Below are positions 1 to 10,071 of a stretch of 64,000 nt of DNA, piece after piece. Both the position numbers and the translations under genes were made by a program. Source of the DNA: Streptomyces sp. CC0208 (GTDB lineage: Bacteria > Actinomycetota > Actinomycetes > Streptomycetales > Streptomycetaceae); assembly GCF_003443735.1 (NCBI RefSeq), contig NZ_CP031969.1, forward strand, positions 1,798,001 to 1,862,000, read 5' to 3'. The first letter of the stretch is position 1; each line of letters begins with the position of its first letter. The notes beneath the pieces are model-generated. The model saw only the letters and a list, made by a program, of their open reading frames with translations, made no database searches and was not told the DNA's origin.

Positions 1-222
1 ATCCCCGTGGGCAACATGGCGCAGAACAACACCCTCAACCACTACAAGGACGACAAGGTGGACTGGTTCTTCGCCCACATGGACCAGGTGGCGAACGCCC
101 ATGTCGCCGGCCTGTTCTTCGGTCCGGGGCAGCAGGAACAGACCACGGTCGAGTCCGACGGCGGAAACCTGATCAACAAGACGATCGCCTATCACAACTC
201 GGGTGGTACAGCGCTTAAGTGA
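1..222 (+). CDS. 3' end of an unidentified protein, possibly a TIM-barrel glycoside hydrolase
   Basis: Reading frame 1 is open from the window edge to a TGA at 220-222, giving the last 73 residues of a protein whose start lies upstream. It has no repeats or membrane segments. The stretch around WFFAHMDQVANAHVAGLFFG followed by GPGQQEQTT looks like the last strand of a TIM barrel, which would suit a secreted hydrolase, but I do not recognise the family. The stop codon lies at the junction with the IS605-type right end that follows, so the C-terminus may have been cut and capped by the insertion. Internal ATG and GTG codons at the window edge are not the true start. Confidence 0.55.
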   Translation: MPVGNMAQNNTLNHYKDDKVDWFFAHMDQVANAHVAGLFFGPGQQEQTTVESDGGNLINKTIAYHNSGGTALK

Positions 223-492
223 CGTGCTCCCCGCCTTGAAAGGCGAGGATTCCGGCCTTCCCCACCGGTTGGCGTGCCGCTACGCGGCGCGGTTTCCGGT
301 GGGGAATCCGTGTTTTCCTGTTTCTTCGCGCTGTGCCAGAACGGATTCCGTGCAGGTCCGAATCCCGGATGTGCAGGGGCTTGGGATCGTCCACGGTGCC
401 GCAGAGGGAGCAGGTCTGGGAGGTCGGCTCGAACCGGCCGGTCTTCACCAGCGCGCGCCCGTACCGTTGCGCCTTGTATTCCAGCATGCTCC
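222..492 (-). pseudogene. tnpB: C-terminal remnant of a TnpB (IS200/IS605 family) nuclease
   Basis: The minus strand encodes the start of the TnpB C-terminal zinc-finger segment: MLEYKAQRYGR, then FEPTSQTCSLCG and a PKPLH stretch. The first CxxC pair of the zinc ribbon is visible. The second pair and the final catalytic Asp region (usually CGxxHDRDxNAA) are absent or scrambled; after HIRDSD the reading turns into basic low-complexity sequence before the right-end hairpins. The RuvC N-terminal two thirds are missing, because the frame runs into the strong hairpin at 566-602 and the neighbouring xylanase gene. It is a dead fragment of an insertion element, with no partner TnpA in view. Confidence 0.65.
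223..306 (-). ncRNA. Candidate IS605-type right end with omega-RNA scaffold
   Basis: Read on the minus strand, the region ends in two stem-loops typical of the right end of tnpB-bearing IS elements. The larger pairs 296-306 with 258-268 (11 perfect pairs) around a GC-rich inner hairpin. The terminal one pairs 240-248 with 229-237 around a 2-nt loop, with one G-U pair in RNA. In TnpB systems this end is transcribed as the omega RNA, whose guide is the flanking chromosomal DNA, here the antisense of the upstream gene's last codons. The element boundary appears to lie near 220. Whether it is still transcribed cannot be told from sequence. Confidence 0.45.
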
Positions 493-565
493 CGTCACCG
501 ACAGGCTCTCCACGGGGGAAAGGCCTATCCGCTCTGCCGGCCTCCTCACGGGCGCGTACCGCGCC

Positions 566-602
566 GAAAGGCGCCCCCCTCTCTTCGAGGGGGGCGCCTT
601 TC
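566..602. terminator. Strong bidirectional hairpin terminator
   Basis: A perfect 16-bp inverted repeat (566-581 against 587-602) encloses a 5-nt loop. It lies 23 bp past the stop of the minus-strand xylanase gene, and also faces plus-strand transcripts coming from the left edge. There is no long U tract, which is usual for Streptomyces terminators. Confidence 0.8.
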
Positions 603-624
603 GTCGTCTTCGTCGGGCCGAGGG

Positions 625-3231
<2,607 letters not shown>

Positions 3232-4023
3232 TCACCGCGTCGGGACGAACCCTCCCCGGACCGACGCGGAGCCGCCCGGACCCTGTGCGTCGACGCGGTA
3301 GCCGTCGCCCGCGGCACTGCGCACTCCGGGACCGTTGTTGAACTGGACGGCGAACTCATGGGTCCCGGCCGGCACGGTCAGGCCCGGCTTGAGGACCCAG
3401 CGGTAGACCAGCGCGCCGCCGGTTTCCTGGACGGTGACGGTGAAGTCACCACTCGGCAGGGTCTGCCAGGTGCCGGTGCTCTTCGCTCCGCCGGTCTGCA
3501 TGATCCGGATCTCGACCGTGAGCGAGGTGAGCGGCTGCGTCGTCTTGAGGACGAGGTCGCTCTGTGTCCAGTAGACGGTGCTCTTCTCATCCAGCGAGCC
3601 GGCCGACCACAGCGGCCCGTCCTGGTTCTCACCGGCGGTCGGCGGGGCAGTGGTGGCCGGCGGAGTCGGGCGCGAGCTGCCCGGGGTGGTGACCGGGGGC
3701 GGCACGGCAGGGGTGGGGCGGGTCGGTGTCGGGTGCGGGGAGCTGAGGGTCGGGGAGGGGGTGGCAGGCGTGGTCACGGTGGCCGACGGCGACGGCGACG
3801 CGGTGGTGACGATGGCGGCGACGGCGAGGCCGCCGGTCGTCAGGATGCCGCCGGCGGCAAGCGCGGCGAGGGCGACCCTGGTCCCGGACCGCGCGAACGG
3901 CCTCGCGCGGTGACGGACGGCGGGGCCGGCCATGCCGCGTTCGACCCGGGCCAGCATCCGCGCGCGGTCGGGCCGGTGGGCCTCGGCGGCCTCGCGCAGC
4001 CGACGGTCGATGTCCTCGCTCAC
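3232..4023 (-). CDS. Single-pass membrane protein with extracellular beta-sandwich-like domain, coupled to an ECF sigma factor
   Basis: 263 residues. A charged cytoplasmic N-terminus (about 1-48, with repeated acidic/basic helices) precedes one hydrophobic segment (about 50-72), a Pro/Ser/Thr-rich linker (about 76-130) and a compact domain (about 138-250) with alternating hydrophobic strands and several tryptophans. The GTG start at 4023 has an excellent AAAGGAGGAGG site and overlaps the stop of the sigma gene (GTGA), so the two are translationally coupled. Position and topology are those of an anti-sigma partner or membrane sensor. I see no zinc-finger HxxxCxxC motif in the short cytoplasmic part. 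The outer domain resembles carbohydrate-binding folds in size and strand pattern, but this is an inference. The neighbouring xylanase gene is 138 bp downstream on the same strand. Confidence 0.75.
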   Translation of the reverse strand: MSEDIDRRLREAAEAHRPDRARMLARVERGMAGPAVRHRARPFARSGTRVALAALAAGGILTTGGLAVAAIVTTASPSPSATVTTPATPSPTLSSPHPTPTRPTPAVPPPVTTPGSSRPTPPATTAPPTAGENQDGPLWSAGSLDEKSTVYWTQSDLVLKTTQPLTSLTVEIRIMQTGGAKSTGTWQTLPSGDFTVTVQETGGALVYRWVLKPGLTVPAGTHEFAVQFNNGPGVRSAAGDGYRVDAQGPGGSASVRGGFVPTR

Positions 4024-4553
4024 CGGTTCCTCCTCCTTTCTGGCACCAGGTCCCCGGCCGCGTGTGCGCCCAGGAGCTTTTCCAGCTCGGCCATTCCCTT
4101 CGAGGTCTGGCTCTTCACCGTTCCGACCGATATGCCCAGCGCTGCCGCCGTCTCCTTCTCCGACAGGTCGAGGGCGTGCCGCAGCACCACGCAGGCGCGC
4201 TTGCGGAACGGCAGCCGGGCGAGCGCCGCGCGGACGTCCAGCACGGCCGCCATGTCGGGCCCCTCCACCTTCTCGGGGCTGCGGGACCAGAACAGCGTGA
4301 TCCGGCGTCGCTCCCGCACCGTGCTGCGGATGCGCCCCCGCGCCAGGTTGGCCACCACACCGCGGGCGTAGGCGAGCGGGTGGTCGGCCTGCCGCAACCG
4401 GTCCCAGCGCTGCCACAGGGCGACCAGGGCATCCGCCGCGAGGTCGTCCGCCGCATCGCTCTCGCCGGTCAGCAGGTGTGCCAGACGGGCGAGCTCGCCG
4501 TAGTGGCGTTCGAAGAATTCGTGGAACTCCGCGGACGCGTCATCGAGGACCAT
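4020..4553 (-). CDS. SigE-family ECF RNA polymerase sigma factor
   Basis: 177 residues with a sigma region 2 (about 12-80, FFERHYGELARLAHLLTG ... ADDLAADALVALWQRW) and a region 4 helix-turn-helix (about 105-160, LPFRKRACVVLRHALDLS then GISVGTVKSQTSKG). The SigE-like subfamily of ECF factors has this short two-domain layout. The ATG at 4553 is chosen because a GGAGAGGG stretch precedes it. The next gene starts inside this stop codon. The likely job is to recruit RNA polymerase to promoters of an envelope or extracellular-enzyme regulon, held in check by the coupled membrane protein; the xylanase just downstream is the obvious candidate target, though no promoter match has been shown. Confidence 0.9.
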   Translation of the reverse strand: MVLDDASAEFHEFFERHYGELARLAHLLTGESDAADDLAADALVALWQRWDRLRQADHPLAYARGVVANLARGRIRSTVRERRRITLFWSRSPEKVEGPDMAAVLDVRAALARLPFRKRACVVLRHALDLSEKETAAALGISVGTVKSQTSKGMAELEKLLGAHAAGDLVPERRRNR

Positions 4554-4696
4554 CCCCCGGTCGCCCTCTCCTTGCCATGAAGTGCGCGTTAGTTGCGCGT
4601 TCAACAACGGGGAGCGCAGCCTAACAGTGCCCAGCCCTGGATTCGAACAGCGGTCGTGCATGGTTGCGGGGCGGTGCAGGCCGGCCGGCGGGCTGG

Positions 4697-5215
4697 TCAA
4701 GGCCGGGTGAACCGGACGCCGGTCGGCTGCGCGACGTCCGGCTGCACGGCGGTGCGGTCCACGGGCAGCTGCTCCCCGTGGATGTCGGTGATCCTGAACG
4801 ACTCGCCGCAGCCGGTGACGACTCCCTTGTGTCTGACGGCCGATGTGATCCGTCCGGCCAGGGCCGTCGCCTTGGAGTTCGCGGGCGCGGTGCAGTTGGC
4901 CGAGGCCACCGGAGTGGCCGAAATCGAAGGGCACGGTGTGGCGGAGGCCAGGATCGTCGGACTGGCTGAGGCTGTCGGCTGCAGCGTTGCACCCGCACCG
5001 TCGCCGCCCGCCTCAGACCCGGCATCGGACGGGGCGGCCGCCCACGCGTCTGAGGCGAACGCGTCGGCTGCCCACCCGGCACCGGTTCCGCTCCCTGGGA
5101 GGACGGTCAGGGCCGGGCACGCCGGCACACCGATGACCAGCGACCCCGAGGGAATGCCCGTGAACAGTCCGCGCCTGCGCCACGGTTGCGGCGCGGCTTG
5201 CTTCGTCGCCCTCAT
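4697..5215 (-). CDS. Hypothetical secreted Ala/Ser/Pro-rich protein
   Basis: 172 residues with a basic start (KQAAPQPWRRR), a weak hydrophobic stretch suited to a signal peptide, an Ala/Pro/Ser/Thr-rich middle, and a more structured C-terminal 60 residues with a cysteine pair and the stretch CGESFRITDIHGE. I do not recognise a family. The ATG at 5215 is preceded by only a weak purine stretch. The open frame extends further upstream, but that part has no signal-peptide character. It is co-directional with the sigma factor, 143 bp away, so it may be part of the same surface-related neighbourhood. Confidence 0.5.
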   Translation of the reverse strand: MRATKQAAPQPWRRRGLFTGIPSGSLVIGVPACPALTVLPGSGTGAGWAADAFASDAWAAAPSDAGSEAGGDGAGATLQPTASASPTILASATPCPSISATPVASANCTAPANSKATALAGRITSAVRHKGVVTGCGESFRITDIHGEQLPVDRTAVQPDVAQPTGVRFTRP

Positions 5216-5549
5216 GCCCGTCCATCCGGTAGTTCGAGTCGGTCTTCCGACTCCCAGTTGCCGCAGAGGACGAGAAGGTTGCCGCTCTGACGCTGATTTC
5301 TCGGCGACCGGTTCGGGGCGCGCAAGGCTTCCTGCAGTGACGGCGCCCCGCACGTCGAGGGCTGTGCGGCACGGGTGCCCGGTCACCAAACCCCTGGGGT
5401 ACTGGGAGCCCCCACTCGGGCCGGCCGGACCGACGCGCCGGGCGGACTCTGGCGGTCCAACGTGGTGACGGCCGTCTTCGTCCTTCACCACGCATCAGCG
5501 TGAGGTTGGAAAAGGCTCTATGACCTCCCAGTCGGCAGACCGGTGCGCG
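5216..5549. other. Non-coding stretch, no feature recognised
   Basis: 334 bp between a secreted hypothetical protein and the MarR gene. A small inverted repeat (GTCGGTCTTCCGAC, near 5239) is visible. Open frames here on both strands are short or lack a ribosome binding site and family signature. I see no tRNA or clear promoter. Confidence 0.4.
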
Positions 5550-6044
5550 CTATCTGCGCCGCCAAGGGAGTTCAGCCTGATAGTCGTCCTCGTGGGTGAG
5601 TCCCTTGATGATGGCCTCGCCGATCTCTGCGAACTGGCGGGCCTGGTCAGGCGTGAGGTGGTCGAACATCGCCCGGCGCGCCGCCGCGACGTGACTGGGG
5701 GCTGCGGCGGCGAGGACGGCGAAGCCTTCATCGGTGAGCACGGCGAGTTGGCCGCGCTGGTCCGTCGGATCGTCGGTGCGTCTCGCCCAGCCGCGTTTTT
5801 CCAGCGCCGACAGTGCGTGCGAGAGCCGGCTGCGGGTGACCTTCAGGTGCTCGGCGAGGTCGCTCATCCGCAGCGACCGGTCGGGGGCCACGGACAACCG
5901 GCTGAGCAGGTTGTACGTCGCGTGTGACAGGCCGGCGGCCCGTTGCAGCTGCCGCTCCAGGTAGTCGCCCAGCAGCGTGGAGAGGTCGATGTATGCCAGC
6001 CAGGCGCGCATCTCCTCCTCGGAGAGCCAGGGGGTGTCGCTCAT
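5550..6044 (-). CDS. MarR-family transcriptional regulator
   Basis: 164 residues with the MarR winged-helix layout: N-terminal dimer helix (SEEEMRAWLAYIDLSTLLGDYLERQL), a helix-turn-helix and wing (MSDLAEHLKVTRSRLSHALSALEKRGW, then RRTDDPTDQRGQLAVLTDEG), and a C-terminal dimer helix (FDHLTPDQARQFAEIGEAIIKGL). The ATG at 6044 faces the divergent solute-binding protein gene at 6135. Two GTTTGAG/CTCAAAC-type sites lie in the 90-bp gap, so it probably controls itself and its neighbour. MarR proteins usually respond to small aromatic ligands; the ligand here is unknown. Confidence 0.9.
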   Translation of the reverse strand: MSDTPWLSEEEMRAWLAYIDLSTLLGDYLERQLQRAAGLSHATYNLLSRLSVAPDRSLRMSDLAEHLKVTRSRLSHALSALEKRGWARRTDDPTDQRGQLAVLTDEGFAVLAAAAPSHVAAARRAMFDHLTPDQARQFAEIGEAIIKGLTHEDDYQAELPWRRR

Positions 6045-6063
6045 CACACCAGCATATCCGAAG

Positions 6064-6120
6064 GTTTGTACTCTCAAACAGATTGCCCTATCGTCGATCC
6101 CGATGTTTGAGAGCTCAAAC
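6064..6120. promoter_or_regulatory. Paired MarR-type operators in a divergent promoter
   Basis: Two copies of one imperfect palindrome lie 25 bp apart. 6105-6120 is GTTTGAG-AG-CTCAAAC with perfect 7-bp arms. 6064-6079 is GTTTGTA-CT-CTCAAAC with five of seven arm positions matching. They sit in the AT-richer gap between the MarR gene and the gene at 6135, and the right-hand copy ends just before the GGGAGG ribosome binding site at 6125. Confidence 0.7.
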
Positions 6121-6134
6121 TCTTGGGAGGTGTC

Positions 6135-7271
6135 ATGAGGATCACCAGGAAGGCCGGGGCCGCGCTGGTGGCGGCCGTCGTGGCGATGGGGGCCGGCGCG
6201 AGCTACGCCGTCGCCGATGTGAGCACGAAGGCAACGGCCGGCGCGTCGGGCGAGCAGGCGAAGTTGCAGGCGCTCTACCGCCAGGCCGAGACCGATGGCG
6301 GCGAAGTGACCGTCTACATGGGCGGCGACAAGCCGGGACAGTGGGATTTCATCGCCAACGCGTTCACCGCGCAGTTCCCCGGCGTCAGAATCCATCTGGT
6401 CACCGATCTGAGCAAGGTCCACGACGCTCGGATCGACAACCAGATCGCCACCCACCACCAAGTGGCTGACGTGGCCGTGCTGCAGACCGTGCAGGACTTC
6501 GACCGCTGGAAGAGCGCCGGCCAGTTGCTGAAGTACCGGCCCATCGGCTCCGGTGAGGTCTTCAACAACGCCAAGGATCCGCAGGGCTACTGGACCGGCG
6601 TGTTCTACGGCGCTTTCGCCGACATGGTGAACACCAAGGCGGCCGGGTCGGATCCGTCGGCGTTCACCGCGGCCGATCTGCTGAAGCCGGAGTTCAAGAA
6701 GAAGCTGATCTTCACGTACCCGAACGATGACGACGCCGTCCTTTACGACTTCAAGCTGACCGTCGACAAGTACGGCTGGAGCTGGCTGCGTTCCCTGGTC
6801 GCACAGGACCCCGCGTTCGTGCGCGGCACGCCGTTCTCGGCCGGACCCGTGGCGGCCGGGGACTACCAGGCGACGCTCGGCACGGCGGGCGACCCGAGGC
6901 CGAACGCGACCATGATCTTCCCGGCGAACGACCCGTTCAACAGCTGGGTGCAGCACGGTGCGATCTTCAAGAACGCTCCGCACAAGGCCGGCGCGAAGCT
7001 GTTCCTGAGCTGGCTGACGTCGCGGACCGCCCAGCAGCAGCTGATCGCTCCGTGGACCTGGTCGGTGCGCAAGGACGTCGCCCCGCCGGCCGGGCTGCGG
7101 CCGCTGGCCACGTATCACCAGACCGATGTGGCCGGGTTCCAGGCGTTCATGAGCGACCGGGAAGCGGTGGAGCGGTTCCGCTCGCAGGTGCAGCTCTACG
7201 TCGGCCAGGTCGTCGGTCCGGACCCGGCCGACCCGACCAACACCCTCGGCTTGACGCCCGGCAAGTTCTGA
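6135..7271 (+). CDS. Extracellular ABC-type solute-binding protein (iron/anion-like), orphan
   Basis: 378 residues. A signal peptide (MRITRKAG, hydrophobic core to about residue 27) leads into a type II periplasmic-binding fold: GEVTVYMGGDKPGQWDFIANAFTAQFPGVRI near the start, then VADVAVLQTVQDF, YWTGVFYGAF and KAGAKLFLSWLTS, in the order seen in Fe3+/spermidine/thiamine binding proteins. There is no lipobox cysteine. The ATG at 6135 has GGGAGG 4-9 bp upstream. No permease or ATPase gene lies nearby, so it either works with a remote transporter or feeds a sensor. Divergence from the MarR gene with shared operators suggests it is repressed until a ligand appears. The substrate is unknown. Confidence 0.82.
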   Translation: MRITRKAGAALVAAVVAMGAGASYAVADVSTKATAGASGEQAKLQALYRQAETDGGEVTVYMGGDKPGQWDFIANAFTAQFPGVRIHLVTDLSKVHDARIDNQIATHHQVADVAVLQTVQDFDRWKSAGQLLKYRPIGSGEVFNNAKDPQGYWTGVFYGAFADMVNTKAAGSDPSAFTAADLLKPEFKKKLIFTYPNDDDAVLYDFKLTVDKYGWSWLRSLVAQDPAFVRGTPFSAGPVAAGDYQATLGTAGDPRPNATMIFPANDPFNSWVQHGAIFKNAPHKAGAKLFLSWLTSRTAQQQLIAPWTWSVRKDVAPPAGLRPLATYHQTDVAGFQAFMSDREAVERFRSQVQLYVGQVVGPDPADPTNTLGLTPGKF

Positions 7272-7366
7272 CCGGACCCACTATGCCGAGCCGCCGCACG
7301 ACCGCGAGCCTGTGCCTGCGATCGCGTGGCGGCTTACGCATCTGATCGATGTGTTCGGGATCCCGT

Positions 7367-7912
7367 CTAGTCCGCCGGCAACGGCTCTCGCGTCAGACCC
7401 TCGCCGCTGGTCCCGACCTGCAGGGGCTGAGACGCCTTCGACTGCACGGCTTCTTCCTGGTGATCGAGCCCCAGCAGGGCATCGAGCGACAGGGTGCCCG
7501 GTCCAAGCACCAGTACCGCAAGAAGCGCGGCGAGCATGAGGAAGTCCACCTCCGCTCCGCCCGAGCCCTTCGGACCGAGAACACCCAGGTGGAGGGCGTC
7601 GAGCTTGACCAGGACCGCGGTGCCCAGCATTTCCAGGCTGAGGAGCGCCGCGGCGACACGGGTCAGCAGTCCGAGCACGAGCAGGCCACCGCAGGCGAGT
7701 TCCATGGACGGCACCAGCCAGCGCAGCACCGAGGTGAAGGGCAGACCGGTCGGCCGCAGGAGGAAGTTCTCGAAGTTGTCGAGACCGAGAACGTTGATCT
7801 TGAAGAGGCTGTGCATGATCATCAGCCAGCCGATCGTCGTCCGCACGACGACCATCAGCGGATCGTTGAGCCTGCTGAGCCGGTTCGCGGCTGAGGTGTA
7901 GAGACGCATCAT
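7367..7912 (-). CDS. DoxX-family membrane protein
   Basis: About 181 residues with four hydrophobic segments, in the DoxX layout: MVVVRTTIGWLMIMHSLFKI, then LRWLVPSMELACGGLLVLGLL, LLSLEMLGTAVLVKL and DFLMLAALLAVLVLGPG. The C-terminal 30 residues are polar. Two adjacent ATG codons (7912 and 7909) follow an AAGGA site; either could start. It is the last gene of a five-gene minus-strand operon, 62 bp after the SDR gene. DoxX proteins are membrane components linked to quinone or thiol redox; in catabolic operons the role is usually unproven. Confidence 0.8.
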   Translation of the reverse strand: MMRLYTSAANRLSRLNDPLMVVVRTTIGWLMIMHSLFKINVLGLDNFENFLLRPTGLPFTSVLRWLVPSMELACGGLLVLGLLTRVAAALLSLEMLGTAVLVKLDALHLGVLGPKGSGGAEVDFLMLAALLAVLVLGPGTLSLDALLGLDHQEEAVQSKASQPLQVGTSGEGLTREPLPAD

Positions 7913-7974
7913 TGAGTCCTTCGAACAGGTGGGTATGGAGAGGAGGGTCTGCGTCGGGCAAGTGCCTTGTCCGG

Positions 7975-8745
7975 CTAGGCCGGTGCGATCATCCCTGCCG
8001 ACAGGTCGATGTCGGCTCCGCACAGCCCCGGCATGGCCAGCATGGCTACCAGGGCCTGGGCGACCTCGTCCTCCTCGACCAGCCGGCCCAGCGCTGCCCG
8101 TGAGGCGAAGTCCCGCTCGGCTTCCTCGACGGTGCCGCCCGTCAATTCGGCCGTCAGCCGGAAGTTGCGGTCCATCCGGGGGCCCCGGACCGGCCCGGGC
8201 GAGAGGGAGTTGACGGCGACGCCCTGCGGACCGACCTCTCCCGCCAGCGTCCGGGTCAGACCCAGCAGCGCCATCTTGGAGGCGGTGTACGGGGTGCGGT
8301 TCAGCAGAGGGCGTTTGCCGCTCACGGAGGCCACGTTGACGACGTCACCGCGACCCGCTGCCAGCATGGGCGGCAGGAAGGCCCGGCACATCAGATAGAC
8401 GCCGCGGACGTTGGCGGCGAACACGTCGTCCCACTCGTCCGGTTCGATGTCGACGAGGGGACGCACCGGGCCGGCCACACCCGCGTTGTTGACGAGCAAC
8501 GACACGTCCTCGTCGGCGAGCTCGGCCGCGAGCTCACGCACCGCATCAGGGTCCGAGATGTCGCACACGGCCGTACGAGCCTGACCGCCTTCCTTCTCCG
8601 CCCGAGCCGCTGCCTCCGCGAGTGCCTGCTCGGTGCGGCCGACGAGGACCACCCGGGCCCCGGCCCCCACCAGGGCGAGTGCGAAGGCCCGCCCCAGCGG
8701 CCCTCCGCCACCTGTGACCAGCGCCGTACGGCCGTCGAGACTCAT
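7975..8745 (-). CDS. Short-chain dehydrogenase/reductase (SDR)
   Basis: 256 residues of classical SDR form. The cofactor loop TGGGGPLG is near residue 11, NNAG is near 88, the catalytic Ser lies in NVASVSGKR and the YTASK motif is near 155. The C-terminal AGMIAPA ends like other cytosolic SDRs. The ATG overlaps the stop of the HisD-like gene by 4 bp, so the two dehydrogenases are made together and may act on consecutive alcohol/aldehyde steps. Substrate unknown. Confidence 0.9.
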   Translation of the reverse strand: MSLDGRTALVTGGGGPLGRAFALALVGAGARVVLVGRTEQALAEAAARAEKEGGQARTAVCDISDPDAVRELAAELADEDVSLLVNNAGVAGPVRPLVDIEPDEWDDVFAANVRGVYLMCRAFLPPMLAAGRGDVVNVASVSGKRPLLNRTPYTASKMALLGLTRTLAGEVGPQGVAVNSLSPGPVRGPRMDRNFRLTAELTGGTVEEAERDFASRAALGRLVEEDEVAQALVAMLAMPGLCGADIDLSAGMIAPA

Positions 8746-10043
8746 GCCGTGTTCCAGGCGAGCTCGTCGCCCGCCGCCTTCGCGGCCCGGACGTCACCGG
8801 AGCGCGCGTGCCCCTCGAACAGCTCCACCCGCGCGGCCCGCCCGCACAGCCGGCCGAGCAGGGTCTGCGCGTCGGTGTTGGTGACCTCCTGGTACGTGAC
8901 GGTCTTCAGGTACTTACCGACCCACAGGCCGCCGGTGTAGCGGGCCGCGCCACGCGTCGGCAGGACGTGGTTGGTACCGATCACCTTGTCGCCGAAAGAC
9001 ACGCAGGTGCCCTCGCCGAGGAACAGAGCACCGTACTGCGTCATGCGCTCCAACGCGAGCCTCGGCTCGGCGGTGAGTACCTCCACATGCTCGAACGCGA
9101 ACTCGTCGGCGAGCGCGTACAGTTCGTCGACCGAGTCGACGACGTGCACCTGGCCGTGATCCCGCCAGGCGGGCTCGGCGAAGTCCCGGGTGGGCATGGT
9201 CGGCAGCAGCCGCTCCACCTCGGCGATGGTCCGCTCGGCGAGCTCGCGGGATGTCGTGATGAGCACGGCGGGCGAGTCCGGGCCGTGTTCGGCCTGGGAG
9301 AGCAGGTCGACGGCGCATACGAAGGGGTCGGCGTGCTCGTCTGCCAGCACCAGGATCTCGGTGGGACCGGCGAACAGGTCGATGCCGATCTCGCCGAACA
9401 ACTGCCGCTTGGCCTCGGCGACATACGCGTTGCCGGGGCCGGCGATCAGGTTGACCGGCTCCATGGCGTCCGTGCCGACGGCCATCGCGGCCACCGCTTG
9501 GACGCCGCCCAGCAGCCAGATCTCGTCCGCGCCCGCCAGGTGCATGGCGGCGACGGTGGCGGCCGGGATCTCGCCGCGGATCGGGGGCGTACAGGCGACG
9601 ACCCGGGGCACGCCGGCCACCTTGGCGGTGACGATGGTCATGTGGGCGGAGGCGGTGAGCGGGTAGCGGCCACCGGGGACGTAGGCACCCGCGGCCTGCA
9701 CGGGGATGTGCTTCTGGCCGAGCCGGACGCCCGGCAGGGTCTCCACCTCGAACTCCCGCAGCGAGTCCAGCTGGTGGCGGGCGAAGGTGCGCACCTGCTC
9801 CTGGACGAAGCAGATGTCGTCGATGACCTGCTGCGGCACCGACGCGACGATCTTCTCGACCTCCTCCTCGCTCAGCCGGAAGGAACCGGGGCTCCACTTG
9901 TCGAACTTCTCGGAGTACTCACGCACGGCCTTGTCGCCGCGCTCGCGGATGTCCGCGATGACGCCGGCGACGGTCTCGCGGACCTGCCCGAGGGAGGCGG
10001 TCACCTCGGCCTTGGGGACGGCGTGCTTCAGGATCTCTGCCAC
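8742..10043 (-). CDS. Histidinol dehydrogenase-like NAD-dependent alcohol dehydrogenase
   Basis: 433 residues across the full HisD fold. Zinc and catalytic positions are kept: SQAEHGPDS (Gln and His ligands), FEHVEVL (the Glu-His pair), SFGDKVIGTNHVLPT (Asp ligand) and FEGHARS (His ligand). The gene sits in a catabolic operon with none of the other his genes, so it is a paralog rather than the biosynthetic HisD. Relatives include sulfopropanediol 3-dehydrogenase (HpsN) and other vicinal-diol dehydrogenases that oxidise an alcohol through the aldehyde to the acid. GTG start at 10043 with AAAGG upstream. The substrate here is unknown. Confidence 0.85.
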   Translation of the reverse strand: MAEILKHAVPKAEVTASLGQVRETVAGVIADIRERGDKAVREYSEKFDKWSPGSFRLSEEEVEKIVASVPQQVIDDICFVQEQVRTFARHQLDSLREFEVETLPGVRLGQKHIPVQAAGAYVPGGRYPLTASAHMTIVTAKVAGVPRVVACTPPIRGEIPAATVAAMHLAGADEIWLLGGVQAVAAMAVGTDAMEPVNLIAGPGNAYVAEAKRQLFGEIGIDLFAGPTEILVLADEHADPFVCAVDLLSQAEHGPDSPAVLITTSRELAERTIAEVERLLPTMPTRDFAEPAWRDHGQVHVVDSVDELYALADEFAFEHVEVLTAEPRLALERMTQYGALFLGEGTCVSFGDKVIGTNHVLPTRGAARYTGGLWVGKYLKTVTYQEVTNTDAQTLLGRLCGRAARVELFEGHARSGDVRAAKAAGDELAWNTA

Positions 10044-10071
10044 AACTGCGGCCTTTCTGAGAAGAGTCGGA

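Noticed and set aside
4630..4650. GGATTCGAAC word resembling a tRNA T-arm
   Set aside because: No acceptor, D or anticodon stems can be drawn around it.
8742..10043. Biosynthetic histidinol dehydrogenase of a his operon
   Set aside because: No other his gene is adjacent; the gene is embedded in a catabolic operon.
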